A stretch of 20,877 nt of DNA from Agrocybe praecox (lineage: Eukaryota; Basidiomycota; Agaricomycetes; Agaricales; Agrocybaceae): positions 1 through 20,877 of the forward strand of contig CAXHKQ010000221.1 in assembly GCA_964017145.1 (NCBI GenBank), in the 5' to 3' direction. The notes under the pieces are model-generated. The model had not been told where the DNA came from, did not search any database, and saw nothing but the letters and a program-made list of their open reading frames with translations. Below are positions 8,877 through 18,269 of this stretch, in pieces. The first letter of the stretch is position 1. Each line of letters begins with the position of its first letter. The position numbers were made by a program, and so were the translations under genes.

Positions 8877-10203
8877 TTAACTCTCATCCCCCGTTCGAAA
8901 AAACTTACGGTCTAAATAGACCCCAATCGGGAACGACCTGATATATGCATATACATTCGAGTCGCGGTTTTTACACGTGAAAGTAGACAAAAAATAATTA
9001 TATACGTGTCAGGATTTTTTCAATTGCGACATGTGGCGAAAGATATGAGAATTTCAAGTTTCAAGGCACAATCGTTTAATTCTTCATAACCAGGAAATAT
9101 CATATAATCGAGCTAGCACATGTCTCGCACACATTAAAATGATCATGTGTGCGTGCAGCGCAAACATATGGTTCGAATTTGTCCCAACGCGTGATCTTGT
9201 GACATGACATAATGCGTGAAAGTCTTGTGTAAGCTCGATTTATAATATAATACAACAACAACAAATTCACCAATTATGCCTTGATCTGTTCATATCTTCA
9301 GCCACAGGTAGCAAGTGCAAAAATCCTGACATACGTATACAGTTAGTTGCATTAACATGTTAACACCCATATTTTCTATCTTCAATGCTTCAAAGCACGG
9401 AACTGGTTCATAATAATAGACCGAAACTTATTGGATTTGATAGATCAGAATGTTGAGCAGTTTGTCACGAAATATCGATATCCTAAGTCCCATACTTACG
9501 GAATGGTTGACCTTCTAGTGGGAACGTGCGATAAAAAATCTTTCATTAATTTGTTAACACCTGACAATTATGACATATTTAGAGGCTAAATAAGACGACA
9601 CATTTTACAATGTTTTTTTTGTTTATATTGTCAATCCGAGCTTCTGCTATGCGGAGAAGAAAAAAATTCTGTTGAAAAAGGATTCTATTCAACAATGTTA
9701 TCATGAAGAAGGACCCAGAACATCGTCTCAGTCAAATCGCCTTCAACGTCTAGTACCACATCCGATAACCCTAGAATAAGTTTTGATGTATTAATGAACA
9801 CTAGGGCTAAGGGTTTTGACTCAAAAAAGTCCAATATTCGAGACCTTGTACCATAAGGAATGAAAAATATGGGTGTTAACATGTTAATGCAACTAACTGT
9901 ATATCATTATTTTGAGTCTACTTTCACGTGAAAAACCGCGATTCGAATGTGAGCATATTTCAGGTCGTTTTCAATGCCGGGTCTATTTAGACCCCAACGG
10001 CGGATTCGTATGTTTTTTTGTAAATCCCACCAGTGACATCTAACGGTGGTGATGAATATGTAATTTTGAAAGAGCATTCCATAAACCGTTATAGCCATGG
10101 TATCAGCTCGTATCGATGAACCGTTTACTTTCTGTAGCCATTCAAAGTAGGAAAAAAACAACAAATAGGGTCTATTTAGACTCAAACGGCCGATGAGAGT
10201 TAA
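8877..10203. mobile_element. TTAA-flanked foldback element
   Basis: It begins TTAACTCTCATC (8877-8888) and ends in the exact reverse complement GATGAGAGTTAA (10192-10203). TTAA is the target duplication typical of piggyBac-like elements, so TIR plus TTAA is the likely reading. Long inverted arms follow: 8930-8998 pairs with 9905-9975 (GTCTACTTTCACGTGAAAAA and flanks), and 9336-9375 pairs almost perfectly with 9863-9904. A palindromic GTCTAAATAGAC motif recurs in the arms. The interior shows no transposase that I recognise, so it is non-autonomous or of unknown class. Confidence 0.7.
9005..9335. mobile_element. Nested 331-bp inverted-repeat element in the foldback left arm
   Basis: It begins CGTGTCAGGATTTTTTCAA and ends GCAAAAATCCTGACATACG, which are imperfect inverted repeats extending about 50 bp each. 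TATA flanks both ends (9001-9004 and 9336-9339). The matching right arm of the host foldback (9900-9915) lacks the insert and has one copy of the target, so it serves as the empty site. The terminal sequence resembles the end of repeat R1. Confidence 0.65.
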
Positions 10204-10734
10204 GATGTGTGCCGCCTCGAAGCCTCGATCGGGAACTTTTTCACGAGAGCACGATATTCGACATATTTCGAAAGCAAATCTACTTATTGATCTTCAAGTT
10301 TGAAGAACATCGTTTTTTACTAGATGAAATCAAGTTAGAGTGCGCAAAAATGTCCGATCGAGAGGAAATGAGTCTTGTTTGACAAAGGATCAATTAGGGG
10401 GAAACGAGGAGAGTTTTTTCTTACTTTTTCTTCAAGGTATAACTATTGAGATTTCGGAGATATTAAATCGTACTTGAAGTTTTTTACGATTTATCCTCTT
10501 TTATCTTATTTTAATGATCATTATCAACGAATCCAGTAGTTCACAATTACGAAAAGTGTTTAGTTCGTTATTTTAAAAAATGCGTACAACACTATTAATT
10601 TGTTCAAGTCTTGATTAATTTCCATCAGACGTTATTCCGATTGGCCTATCTATCGAAACCTACACATTCCAGAGAGGATCCTGTCCATGATACTGATTTT
10701 TTCAAAACCTTTCCACATTGCCACCACCTCATAG

Positions 10735-11762
10735 GTCATCGAGGAGACGCTCAGTCCCACCTGGGACGAACTGCTCGTTTTCGACGAGATTCTCGTCTAT
10801 GGTGCCGCCGACGAGATCCGCCGCGATCCGCCCACCATCGTTGTCGAGATCTACGATCAGGACAAGGTCGGAAAGAGCGAGTTCATCGGGCGCACGATCG
10901 GACGGCCGCGGGTGAAGCTGCGCGACGAGGCCTATATCGTGCCCACGCTCGAGTGGTTCGACATCATCCGAGGAACGGACAATGCGGGCGAGCTACTCGC
11001 CGCCTTCGAGCTGCTCGAGCTGGGCGCCGAGAATATGCCCAAGTTAACGGAGCCCAAGGAGACGGCCGCAATGGCCGAGATGCGGGCCGAGGTGGCGATT
11101 GCGGAACCTTCGAGTCGGGTTGGAGGTCGTCTGAGCGCAGCAGTGGCGCAGCGCTGCTCGATTCTGCCGGTGCCGCGGGATGTTCGCCCGAATCTGGCGC
11201 GCTTCCGCGTCGAAGTGTTGTTCTGGGGTCTGAGGGATCTGAAGCGCGTGCACTTCATGTCAGTTGATAAGCCGCGCATTGATGTCGAGTGTTCGGGAAC
11301 GATCCTGAACTCAAGCATCATACAGAATGCCAAGCGCAATCCGAACTTTGCGGGCATGCTGAAGTTCTTCGATCTGGAGCTGCCGGTGGAGGAGAATTAT
11401 GCGCCACCGATTACGATCCGGTGTGTGGACTGCCGGTCGTTCGGGAGGTATACGCTGGTGGGGACGCATCAGATCACGAGCATACACAAGTATATGCATC
11501 GGCCGCAGCCGCGCGAGGAGCTGAAGGCGTTCCAGACGCCGGGCGGGCAGATTGTGCTGACGTCACCGGTGCGCGAGCAGGAGGATGCGGCGGCAAGGGC
11601 GATGATGGGCGGTGCGTCAGTGGGAGTTGTTAATGGGTATGGGCGGCCGGCGGGAGGAGGTGCAGGTGGGAGGCATTTGATTGGAACGGGACAAGATGGC
11701 GGGAGGAGGAAGTCGTCGTGTGAGAATCTGACGCTGTACGGGGCGGCGTGTGTGGGGAAATC
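10735..11762 (+). CDS. Ferlin exon 6: rest of C2D and C2E
   Basis: The exon enters in phase 0 after CCTCATAG and encodes VIEETLSPTWDELLVFDEIL, finishing C2D with its YDQD loop. It then carries LLAAFELLELG, the C2E domain beginning FRVEVLFWGLRDLKRVHF, and the VDCRSFGRYTLVG motif. The tail, from about residue 265, is Gly- and Arg-rich and not conserved. The open frame ends at TAA 11764, and a GTAAGG donor at 11763 fits the end (phase 2). A stronger donor, GTGAGA at 11720, would leave phase 1 and is the only one that joins in frame to the best acceptor of exon 7. The end is therefore uncertain between 11719 and 11762, while the start and body are secure. Confidence 0.88.
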
Positions 11763-11795
11763 GTAAGGAAATGCTATATTGAATTTTGAATCCAA

Positions 11796-11862
11796 CCATA
11801 TCCTAGAAACTCAATACAAATATCTTATTCCAATTTGTATTGAGTTGCTAGGATTAGGATAT
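11796..11862 (+). repeat. Long hairpin just after the exon 6 donor
   Basis: Left arm CCATATCCTAGAAACTCAAT and onward pairs with the right arm ending GAGTTGCTAGGATTAGGATATGG. The inner 14 bp, 11808-11821 against 11833-11846, pair without mismatch around an 11-nt loop. It starts 34 nt after the GTAAGG donor, so it could fold in the nascent transcript near the splice site. Confidence 0.7.
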
Positions 11863-12065
11863 GGTTGTCTTCTGCTAATTGTTTGCTTTCTACTTGTACA
11901 TGCGTACATCTTGTCTTCTACTACGTGTTTTCCTTCTACGTATTCTTGCCTCCAACTTGTTCTTTATCCTAGTTAGTTTTAATACTCAATACTCATTACT
12001 CACACTCACCAACAAAATAGTAGAAGAATCTCTTACTATTTAGCCGGTCTTCTTCTACTGCATCA

Positions 12066-12403
12066 ACACATTTTCGATAACTGCCCATCGACATGTACCC
12101 TGTCTCGGCAGACATGAGTATTGGAGGATTACGTTTGAGTTTACTATGGACTCATGTCGATTGGCTGTTATCGAACATGAGTTGATACAGTATTATAGTG
12201 GAGGACTGGGAGATCATATTTCGATACTCCCATACAAAAACTCAATCTTGAATTGCTCATAACTTTCGCCACAGGGCCCATTGGCAAGAATCCTGACACA
12301 CTTATATCTTTATTTATTTTACTATATATCTACCCTTTTACTATCTACCCTGTAAGGAATTCATCGATTGCTTCCATCAAACCCTAACTTTCCCCTTGTA
12401 AGA
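12066..12403 (+). repeat. Dispersed repeat R1, copy 2
   Basis: Same orientation and block order as copy 1: CACATTTTCGATAACTG, GAGTATTGGAGGA, TTTCGATACTCCCATAC, CCCATTGGCAAGAATCCTGA, CCCCTTGT. It has an extra middle block near 12160-12210 (GTTGATACAGTATTATAG) that relates to the palindrome at 15169-15319. Confidence 0.75.
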
Positions 12404-12573
12404 ACATAATAATAATAATAATTGTTCAATGACACTCATTGGTGGAATAAACCAGTGCGGTTTTTTCTAATATGTAACGTACAGCTTGATGGTCAAGGAG
12501 ATTTCTGTTAAACGACGCAATATTGTAAACATCATGTTTTCGAATACTTGAATGATTCGCATTTATAATGTTA

Positions 12574-12602
12574 CTAGCCGGCCCAGCGAACTTCGTTGCG
12601 CT
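12574..12602 (-). mobile_element. Helitron 3' terminus (hairpin plus CTAG)
   Basis: On the minus strand, a hairpin AGCG(C)AAC-GAA-GTTCGCT is followed after seven bases by CTAG and then T. That is the classic Helitron 3' end: a short GC-rich hairpin, a few bases, CTRR, then the host T. It lies about 130 nt downstream of the helicase relic in the correct orientation. Confidence 0.7.
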
Positions 12603-13640
12603 TAAAAGTTTGATTGTGGTAAAATTTATTCGATGTTCGAGCGTCGATTTGGTAAATACATAAAACACGTAGCAAAACGATAACTTACATCATAATTTGT
12701 ATCAAGTAGCATAACCAAATTACACATATTTCAGGTCACTGTAATGCTCTATGATAAAATACATTAGTTGTCCTGTTTCCGGTGCGTAAATATATGATGG
12801 TGACGGACGAATAATTGTCCGTGCGAAAAACACGGGAATTCTAGGTTGAGGCAAGACACTTTCAACGATTGGCCTTGTGATTGCAAAGGCCAACCGAATC
12901 GGAAACTGAATCCGTTTGAATTCAAAAAACAAATGGGTCGGTATCATATGGATTTTTGGAATCAGAACTACTTCTTCTTTTGTATTTGCCGACAATGATT
13001 GTGGCTTTTATTATGTTGCTCATGATTTTTTCCTAGTGCCATTGCATAGTGTTGGTTGGTTCAAATTGCGCAGTATAATGATGACCGTGCCAACCTTCAG
13101 TTGTAGATTGTGTGGTGGCACACCGGGCACATCTAATTTAAAAATGCTACTGGGTAGTTTGTGACTTGACTGCCAGTATAGCTCGTTCACTCAGCCAATC
13201 ATGGTTCGAATATTGATGTTCGATGTTCGGAAACACTTTGTTTATCAGATTTTCCTTCGATGTTGCGAACATTCTGAAGTCGGGGGGAAACGATATAAGG
13301 CCAGTAACCACATCAATCGGGATTCGTTCATCACCGATTTTGAGCAGTTGTACTGAGAAAATTGCGGCTGATTGATCATTTTGCAATGTAACACGCATGT
13401 TTGTTGTCAAATGCAGTTTTTTCACGTATCACCATAAATATGATGTCGGGCGTCGATCGCGGGATGACAGGCAATGTTTTCGGAAATAACCGGACAACAA
13501 AATCAATGTTCATCCAAATAGTTCCGTATTGTTCCGCAAATCATTCATTGTGCGATCAACCGCCTCCAATGCTCGTTTGTGCATTAGTGCCAGATGATAA
13601 TTTTACATGTTCTCAATACCCGCCCCATCGCTGAGTTACT
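12574..13640 (-). pseudogene. Helitron Pif1-like helicase pseudogene
   Basis: On the minus strand, from 13640 downwards, the translation runs through recognisable Helitron helicase blocks. These are HKRALEAVDRTMNDLRNNT, then a stop and LPVIPRSTP, LHLTTNMRVTLQNDQSA, GLISFPPDF, LINKVFPNIEHQYSNHDWLS, LDVPGVPPHNLQLKVGT, LRNLNQPTLCNGTR, LIPKIHMIPTHLFFEFKRIQ and FPIRLAFAIT. The last corresponds to helicase motif VI, but it lacks the usual NKAQGQ continuation. There are at least three frame changes and stops, and the Rep (HUH) and N-terminal helicase parts are absent. It lies antisense to the ferlin gene and is not functional. Confidence 0.85.
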
Positions 13641-13761
13641 GTCCACACAGTCCATCGTTTAGTAACGTAAGTTATCGAGAATCGTGATCACCATCTCAAT
13701 AATTGTGATAATATGTGCTTTAGTTGAATAATGCCTGTTACGAAGCGCGGCGGGCGGAATC

Positions 13762-14380
13762 TGACCCAAGACATGTTAGAACCCGAATAACGTATCCTAA
13801 ATATAGTCCGATCCTTATGATTCTTCAAATTTTACTTCCGTATTGCAGTAGATTAGAACATGATGGAGCCGGAATTTCGAAATTTGGACCAGGACGGTCG
13901 GAAGCAGCGAATTTATGGTTCTTATTAATTTTACTGCCGACATAATGAAAATCGTACGGAACATTGATAACATTGTAATTCATTCGCTTAGCGTACATGC
14001 ATGCAGTTGAAGAAACTGTAACTGGACGGTTTCTGACGGTCCTGGAATTTTGAAATTTGGTTCAGGACCGTCGGAAACTGCGAAGTTACGGTTTTTAATA
14101 ATTTATACTGCCTACATGTATGCAGCACAAACGAAAAATCGTACGCATAGCATTTTGATATAATTAATATGCTTAGCGTAACATTTGTACTTCATACATG
14201 CAGGCGGTAAAAAATAATGAAAACCGTAACTTCGCAATTTCCGGCGGTCCCGGTCCAAATTTCAAAATTCCGGCTCCGTCATGTTCTAATCTACTGGAAT
14301 TCGAAGGTAACCCCAAAGAATCATTATGATCGGACCATGTTTAGGATACGATATTCGTGGTCTAACATTTTTTTGGGTCA
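13762..14380. mobile_element. 619-bp palindromic (foldback) element
   Basis: It starts TGACCCAAGACATGTTAGA and ends TCTAACATTTTTTTGGGTCA. Arms 13762-13930 and about 14215-14380 are inverted copies, for example GATTAGAACATGATGGAGCC against GGCTCCGTCATGTTCTAATC. A third, related block at 14030-14120 carries the same GGTC..GGACCGTCGGAA motif and CATGTATGCAG. No open frame of interest and no clear target duplication were found. Confidence 0.75.
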
Positions 14381-15168
14381 TTTATATACACTAGCGGAAA
14401 CAATTAAAGGATATTTTTTTTTACCCGAATTTTTGGGTGGTTTTTGAAGCTCTGTATCTTCGTTAATAATGGTCATATCGTAGTCGGTCCAGAAGCTACT
14501 TCAAGCTTGAAGTTTCTAGTTTCGAGATCTCGTGATAGTTTATTTTCCTGAGTCACGTGTATCGTACAGTCGTGAGGAATACAGTGAGTATTATTTTTTT
14601 CGTTTTTGTCCATTGTGCACGAACTTGGAAAAAATTATTACAACTCAACCGCCATATGGAGCTGATAACTTGTTCGTTCAGCTTTAATTTGCTTGTCGTT
14701 GAACACGATGCGATTTTTTGTTCACTGTAATATCTAACTTTGAATGGAAAAGAGTCATTTTGTGTTTGAACATCAATATCTCAGCAACCAATGATCGCAA
14801 AATAAATTCATAAATAATTTTGAAAACCTCAATTAATTCTCTATGAAGATGAGTTTATATTTTGTTTGAATCAAATGAATTGCTCATCCAACAAGAACTT
14901 GAAAATGCAGTGAAAAACGGGCTTTTTAACGGTTTCGGGGAAATCAACCGCAACGGTACAAATGTGAGAATATTGTTTTTTTAAGAGTACGTTTTAAAGT
15001 CCATCGTACTCAAGAAATGTTCACAAAGTTTTCAATGTATTCCCTTAAGCCGTTATTCTGTAGCACTGATTGAATTTGGGTAGGGATGAAAATTAGCTTC
15101 ATGCGCTGTTTATGGTTACAACTTTGTAGAGAAAGCATTGATGGCAAAACGGTATTATATTTGTTTCA

Positions 15169-15319
15169 TCGTCTATCGTTTCTCTACAATACTGCATCAA
15201 TACATTTTCGATAATCGCCAAACGACATGTGTCCATATTGTTCCATACACACTGTACCACAGGGGGCACAAAATCGCAATCTGGGTTTTGATGCAGTATT
15301 GTAGAGAAACGATAGACGA
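15169..15319. repeat. Perfect 32-bp inverted repeat with an 87-nt loop
   Basis: Positions 15169-15200 (TCGTCTATCGTTTCTCTACA and onward) are the exact reverse complement of 15288-15319. The loop holds an ATTTTCGATAA block of repeat R1. It is probably a small inverted-repeat element sitting inside the larger palindrome. Confidence 0.8.
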
Positions 15320-15545
15320 TTAAAAAAAGGTATGACCGTTTTTTCATAAGATCGTTTTTTCAGAAGATGCAGCCTGTTGAAGTCTGAATTTTTCGATATT
15401 CCCCATACACAAATTCAAAATTTAACTTCTCATACCGGGCAATATGGCAGACATCCTGACACACGTATATTTTTATTTTGTCTCTAGTTTCATCCTTGAA
15501 TGTCGCTCCTTGATTGGTTCGAATCACTACGGTTTTTTGACTTGT
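15206..15545 (+). repeat. Dispersed repeat R1, rearranged copy 3
   Basis: It contains ATTTTCGATAA and CGACATGTGTCC near the left, then, after the small palindrome, TTTCGATATTCCCCATACAC, GACATCCTGACACACGTATA and TTTATTTTGTCTCTAGTTT. The block order matches copies 1 and 2, but about half of the sequence is diverged or missing. Confidence 0.6.
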
Positions 15546-16580
15546 GAGTTTTGCTTATTTTTATCCCTACCTAAATTCAAATCAGTGCTACAAAATAACG
15601 GCTGAAGGGAATACATTTGAAACTTTGTGAACATTCTTGAGTACGATGAACTTTAAAACATACTCTTAAAAAAACAAGAATCTTCAAATTTGTACCGTTG
15701 CGGTTGATTTCCCCCGAAACCGTTAAAAAGCCCGTTTTCCACTGCTTTTGAAGTTCTTGTTGGATGAGCAATTAATTTTTTTCAGACAAAATATAAACTA
15801 ATCTTCATAGAGAATTAATTGAAGTTTTCCAAAAGTATTCATGAATTTATTGTGCGATATTTATTATCATTTTTTGTATGTTATTCCCAACACACTGATT
15901 GGAGATGAATTATCGTAAGGTAAACACCAACATCACATATAGGGCTATAACTTTTGTATATGAGGCTATAGACGATCAGAGTCGATATTCATAGAAAGAT
16001 TTTGATAAAAAGACACATAATATAAAAAATTCAGCAGAATATCTTCGTTATTGCATGAATTAAGGGGGGTGCAAAATTTGCCCCTATGCAAATATTACCC
16101 CGTCGTACCCTACTTACTGCCTAGTAAATGGCATGAACGGATGTAGTTTTCTATTCTCAGTTCTACTTGTCCGATGATTCCAATTCTACCAAAATTATTT
16201 CTTTCACTCCTTCTCAGACCTATTTTATTTGGATGAAGATACTGAAGACCCTAGTGGACTTGCACACAAATATTATGAGTCAGCCGGTCATTCTAGGCCC
16301 TGGTCACATTAGTCACAGTATAATATAACTAACAGTATCTTCAACTTCATCAGTATATCTTAATGCAAAGAGGAGATCATACTAATTGTTCTTCTTCATT
16401 TGATCTAATAATGTCAATAAAGATTGTTGGTTGTTAGTGAAGAATGTTGGTTCAAGATTCATATTGGAGCCATACTATCCATAGTAGTCTTTGATTGCGT
16501 AAATTTGAATCTATTCTACTAGATCATTCCTGCCTTCAACATTCAATAAAGTACCATATGTCCAAATTCTCTCATCCCAG

Positions 16581-16909
16581 CGTCGTGCGCAAAATCTCAG
16601 CGCCGCAAGCCGCCACTGCAGCACGACGACACCCTCGATCCGGACGACGATCACGACAACACCAAGGACTGGTGGACCAAGTACTTCTGGTCGTTCGAGA
16701 AACTCATTCTCGAGTCCAAGGAGCGCACCAACAACGCCCGCACCAAAATTTTGGGTCAACACCCATCACAACGGCGCCTGCACCCGACGAAATCCGAGCA
16801 TCGTAGCACCTCCTCCCGGCTCGGCTTCCGCACGACGAAGGCGCTGTCGCCGAGCCCAAGACATCTGCAGCAGGTGGAGAAGAACAAAGCGTCTACGGCG
16901 CTGTTTCAT
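16581..16909 (+). CDS. Ferlin exon 7: linker between C2E and C2F
   Basis: The coding frame is set by DWWTKYFWSFEKLILESKER, which parallels the DWWSKYF motif of otoferlin, and by the phase-0 donor GTGAGT at 16910, which joins in frame to exon 8. The best acceptor is CTCTCATCCCAG at 16580. This gives a 329-nt exon entering in phase 1, starting SCAKSQRRKPPLQHDDTLDP. An acidic DPDDDHDN run precedes the conserved motif, and a basic, Ser-rich tail follows. The N-terminal boundary is less sure, because the annotated end of exon 6 at 11762 leaves phase 2. An acceptor at 16551 would fit that phase but has a weak pyrimidine tract. Confidence 0.8.
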
Positions 16910-17127
16910 GTGAGTGTGTGTGGTGTGGAGTGAGTTCATGTGTGATATATAATTAGCATAATTGAATGCAATAATGCATATTGTGCTCCAATTAAGCTCT
17001 AAGCCATCTCAAACGTATGGGTTGAGCTCGGTAATTGATACCAAACTGTCTCCATGCAATTTAATTCGATGACCGAGACAGCACAAATGAACCGCATTGC
17101 ATCTTGCGATTTAATTTTAAAAACGTC

Positions 17128-17294
17128 CAATTTAGGACATATCTTCAAGATAACGATTTAACATTGAGACTTGATTGAATATTATGTTGTTGTTTGTTAA
17201 TTCTAACCTACATATTTCCTGATTGATGCTACGATTGAATTTGAACCTACAATTTAAGACATATCCTAACGATAACTATTTAACATTGAGACGT
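17128..17294 (+). repeat. Pair of about 45-bp direct repeats
   Basis: CAATTTAGGACATATCTTCA and onward to TTTAACATTGAGAC recurs about 120 nt later as CAATTTAAGACATATCCTAA to TTTAACATTGAGAC. Intronic, of unknown origin. Confidence 0.65.
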
Positions 17295-17423
17295 GTTAAT
17301 CGATCCTAACTTCAATGTTATTAGAAGTTGGAGATTGAATTTATGCATAGGAATATTTAATCACGTTAACTTCTAGAACTGTCATTATCACTTTTCCAAC
17401 GCTACCTCAAACTGACTTACAAC

Positions 17424-18236
17424 CAGGGTTGTTAACGTCATTTATGGCCTAAAAATGACAGGTCTTTTATTGTGTCATTTATGCATTAGTAACGCCATGT
17501 AACATGTAACTAATGGCCAAAAATGACACCAAAAGTAACACCAAAAGTAACGCGTCATTTTTGTCATTTTTGTCATTTTTGACACTAGTGTCAGGCCTAG
17601 ATGCAGGCGTTTTAGAATAAGCAAATGTAAATAACTGCGCAGCATCGATTGAATTACGCAGAATCGGTCAACCAACAAACCAACCGTCAACCGGCATTAC
17701 TTGCCGAAGCGTTTCGGCGCGAGCAATCACTTGGATATTTATATTCGACGCGAGCGGATGGTATTGTTCCTGAATAAATTATTCTTAAAACCACGCCCTA
17801 CACTATTTCATACAACACCTCAAGTGATGTAGTCTGATGATATCTGAGTGAACCTGTGTGCAAGAGAGGTTAAAAATGTCATCGTTCAGCATGAAAATAG
17901 CGCATTAAATTTCGTTTGAATTTTCGTGTTTTCGCGTGATTCAACGACCACGACACTTTATTCTCAATTTTCCGCGTCAATCTCGTTCGCAATGGTCGGA
18001 AGAAATGTGCACCCGTATTGGAAGGAGGTCGGAAGGTCGGAAACACATTTCAACGGGCTGATCACCAGACGAAATGAAGCGCACTGCCTGACTGAAATGT
18101 ATCTAATGGCAAAAATGACAAAAATGACAAAAATGACAAAAATGACAAAAATGTCAAAAATGACAAAAATGACAAAAATGACAAAAAAGACGCGTTACGT
18201 TACTAATGAAAAAAGACGTGTCTTTTAACAACTCTG
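17424..18236. mobile_element. Non-autonomous hAT element, 813 bp, with 8-bp target duplication
   Basis: Ends CAGGGTTGTTAA and TTAACAACTCTG are inverted repeats (11 of 12 match). The element is flanked on both sides by the exact 8-mer CTTACAAC (17416-17423 and 18237-18244), which fits the hAT target consensus nTnnnnAn. Inverted subterminal arrays of the 9-bp unit AAAAATGAC lie at both ends (about 17550-17583 and 18113-18187), with ACGCGT and GTTACTAATG motifs beside them, as expected for transposase-binding subterminal repeats. There is no transposase. The exact duplication suggests that the insertion is young compared with the other elements. Confidence 0.85.
18113..18187 (+). repeat. AAAAATGAC tandem array (9-bp unit)
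   Basis: About eight copies of AAAAATGAC, one with TGTC instead of TGAC and the last changed to AAAAAAGAC. It is the right subterminal array of the hAT element. The Lys-Met-Thr repeat frame across it is a by-product. Confidence 0.9.
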
Positions 18237-18269
18237 CTTACAACATTCCCTCCTCCCCCACCCACCCAG

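Larger units (their letters stand above)
8701..10734 (+). other. Intron 5, mostly a foldback element
   Basis: A 2-kb intron dominated by the palindromic element at 8877-10203. The remaining 10204-10734 is AT-rich, without recognisable coding or repeat structure, and ends in a pyrimidine-rich acceptor region before exon 6. Confidence 0.6.
14793..15860. mobile_element. About 1.07-kb palindromic (foldback) element
   Basis: Left arm 14793-15065 and right arm about 15558-15860 are inverted copies at high but imperfect identity. Examples are TTGCTCATCCAACAAGAACTT against AAGTTCTTGTTGGATGAGCA, and TTAATTCTCTATGAAGAT on both sides. The centre holds a second palindrome (15169-15319) and a disordered R1 copy. 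No transposase was recognised. It begins about 400 bp after the 13762-14380 palindrome. Confidence 0.75.
11763..16580 (+). other. Intron 6, a nest of transposon remnants
   Basis: A 4.8-kb intron. It holds a hairpin right after the donor (11796-11862), repeat R1 copy 2, a Helitron helicase relic, two large palindromes and a rearranged R1 copy. The remaining 15861-16580 is AT-rich with no coding signal, apart from the acceptor region of exon 7. No additional ferlin exon was recognised, although a small one could have been missed (see the phase conflict). Confidence 0.6.

Noticed and set aside
9685..9882. Minus-strand 65-residue frame inside the foldback as a transposase
   Set aside because: No recognisable transposase motif, and it is too short. 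Treated as non-coding interior.
16523..16580. Alternative acceptors (16522, 16551) for exon 7
   Set aside because: They have poor pyrimidine tracts compared with CTCTCATCCCAG. Only 16551 fits the phase of the late exon 6 donor, so it is kept as a possibility in the phase-conflict finding but not annotated.
17926..18228. Open frame with Lys-Met-Thr repeats
   Set aside because: Produced by the AAAAATGAC array of the hAT element. No start context, and it resembles no family.
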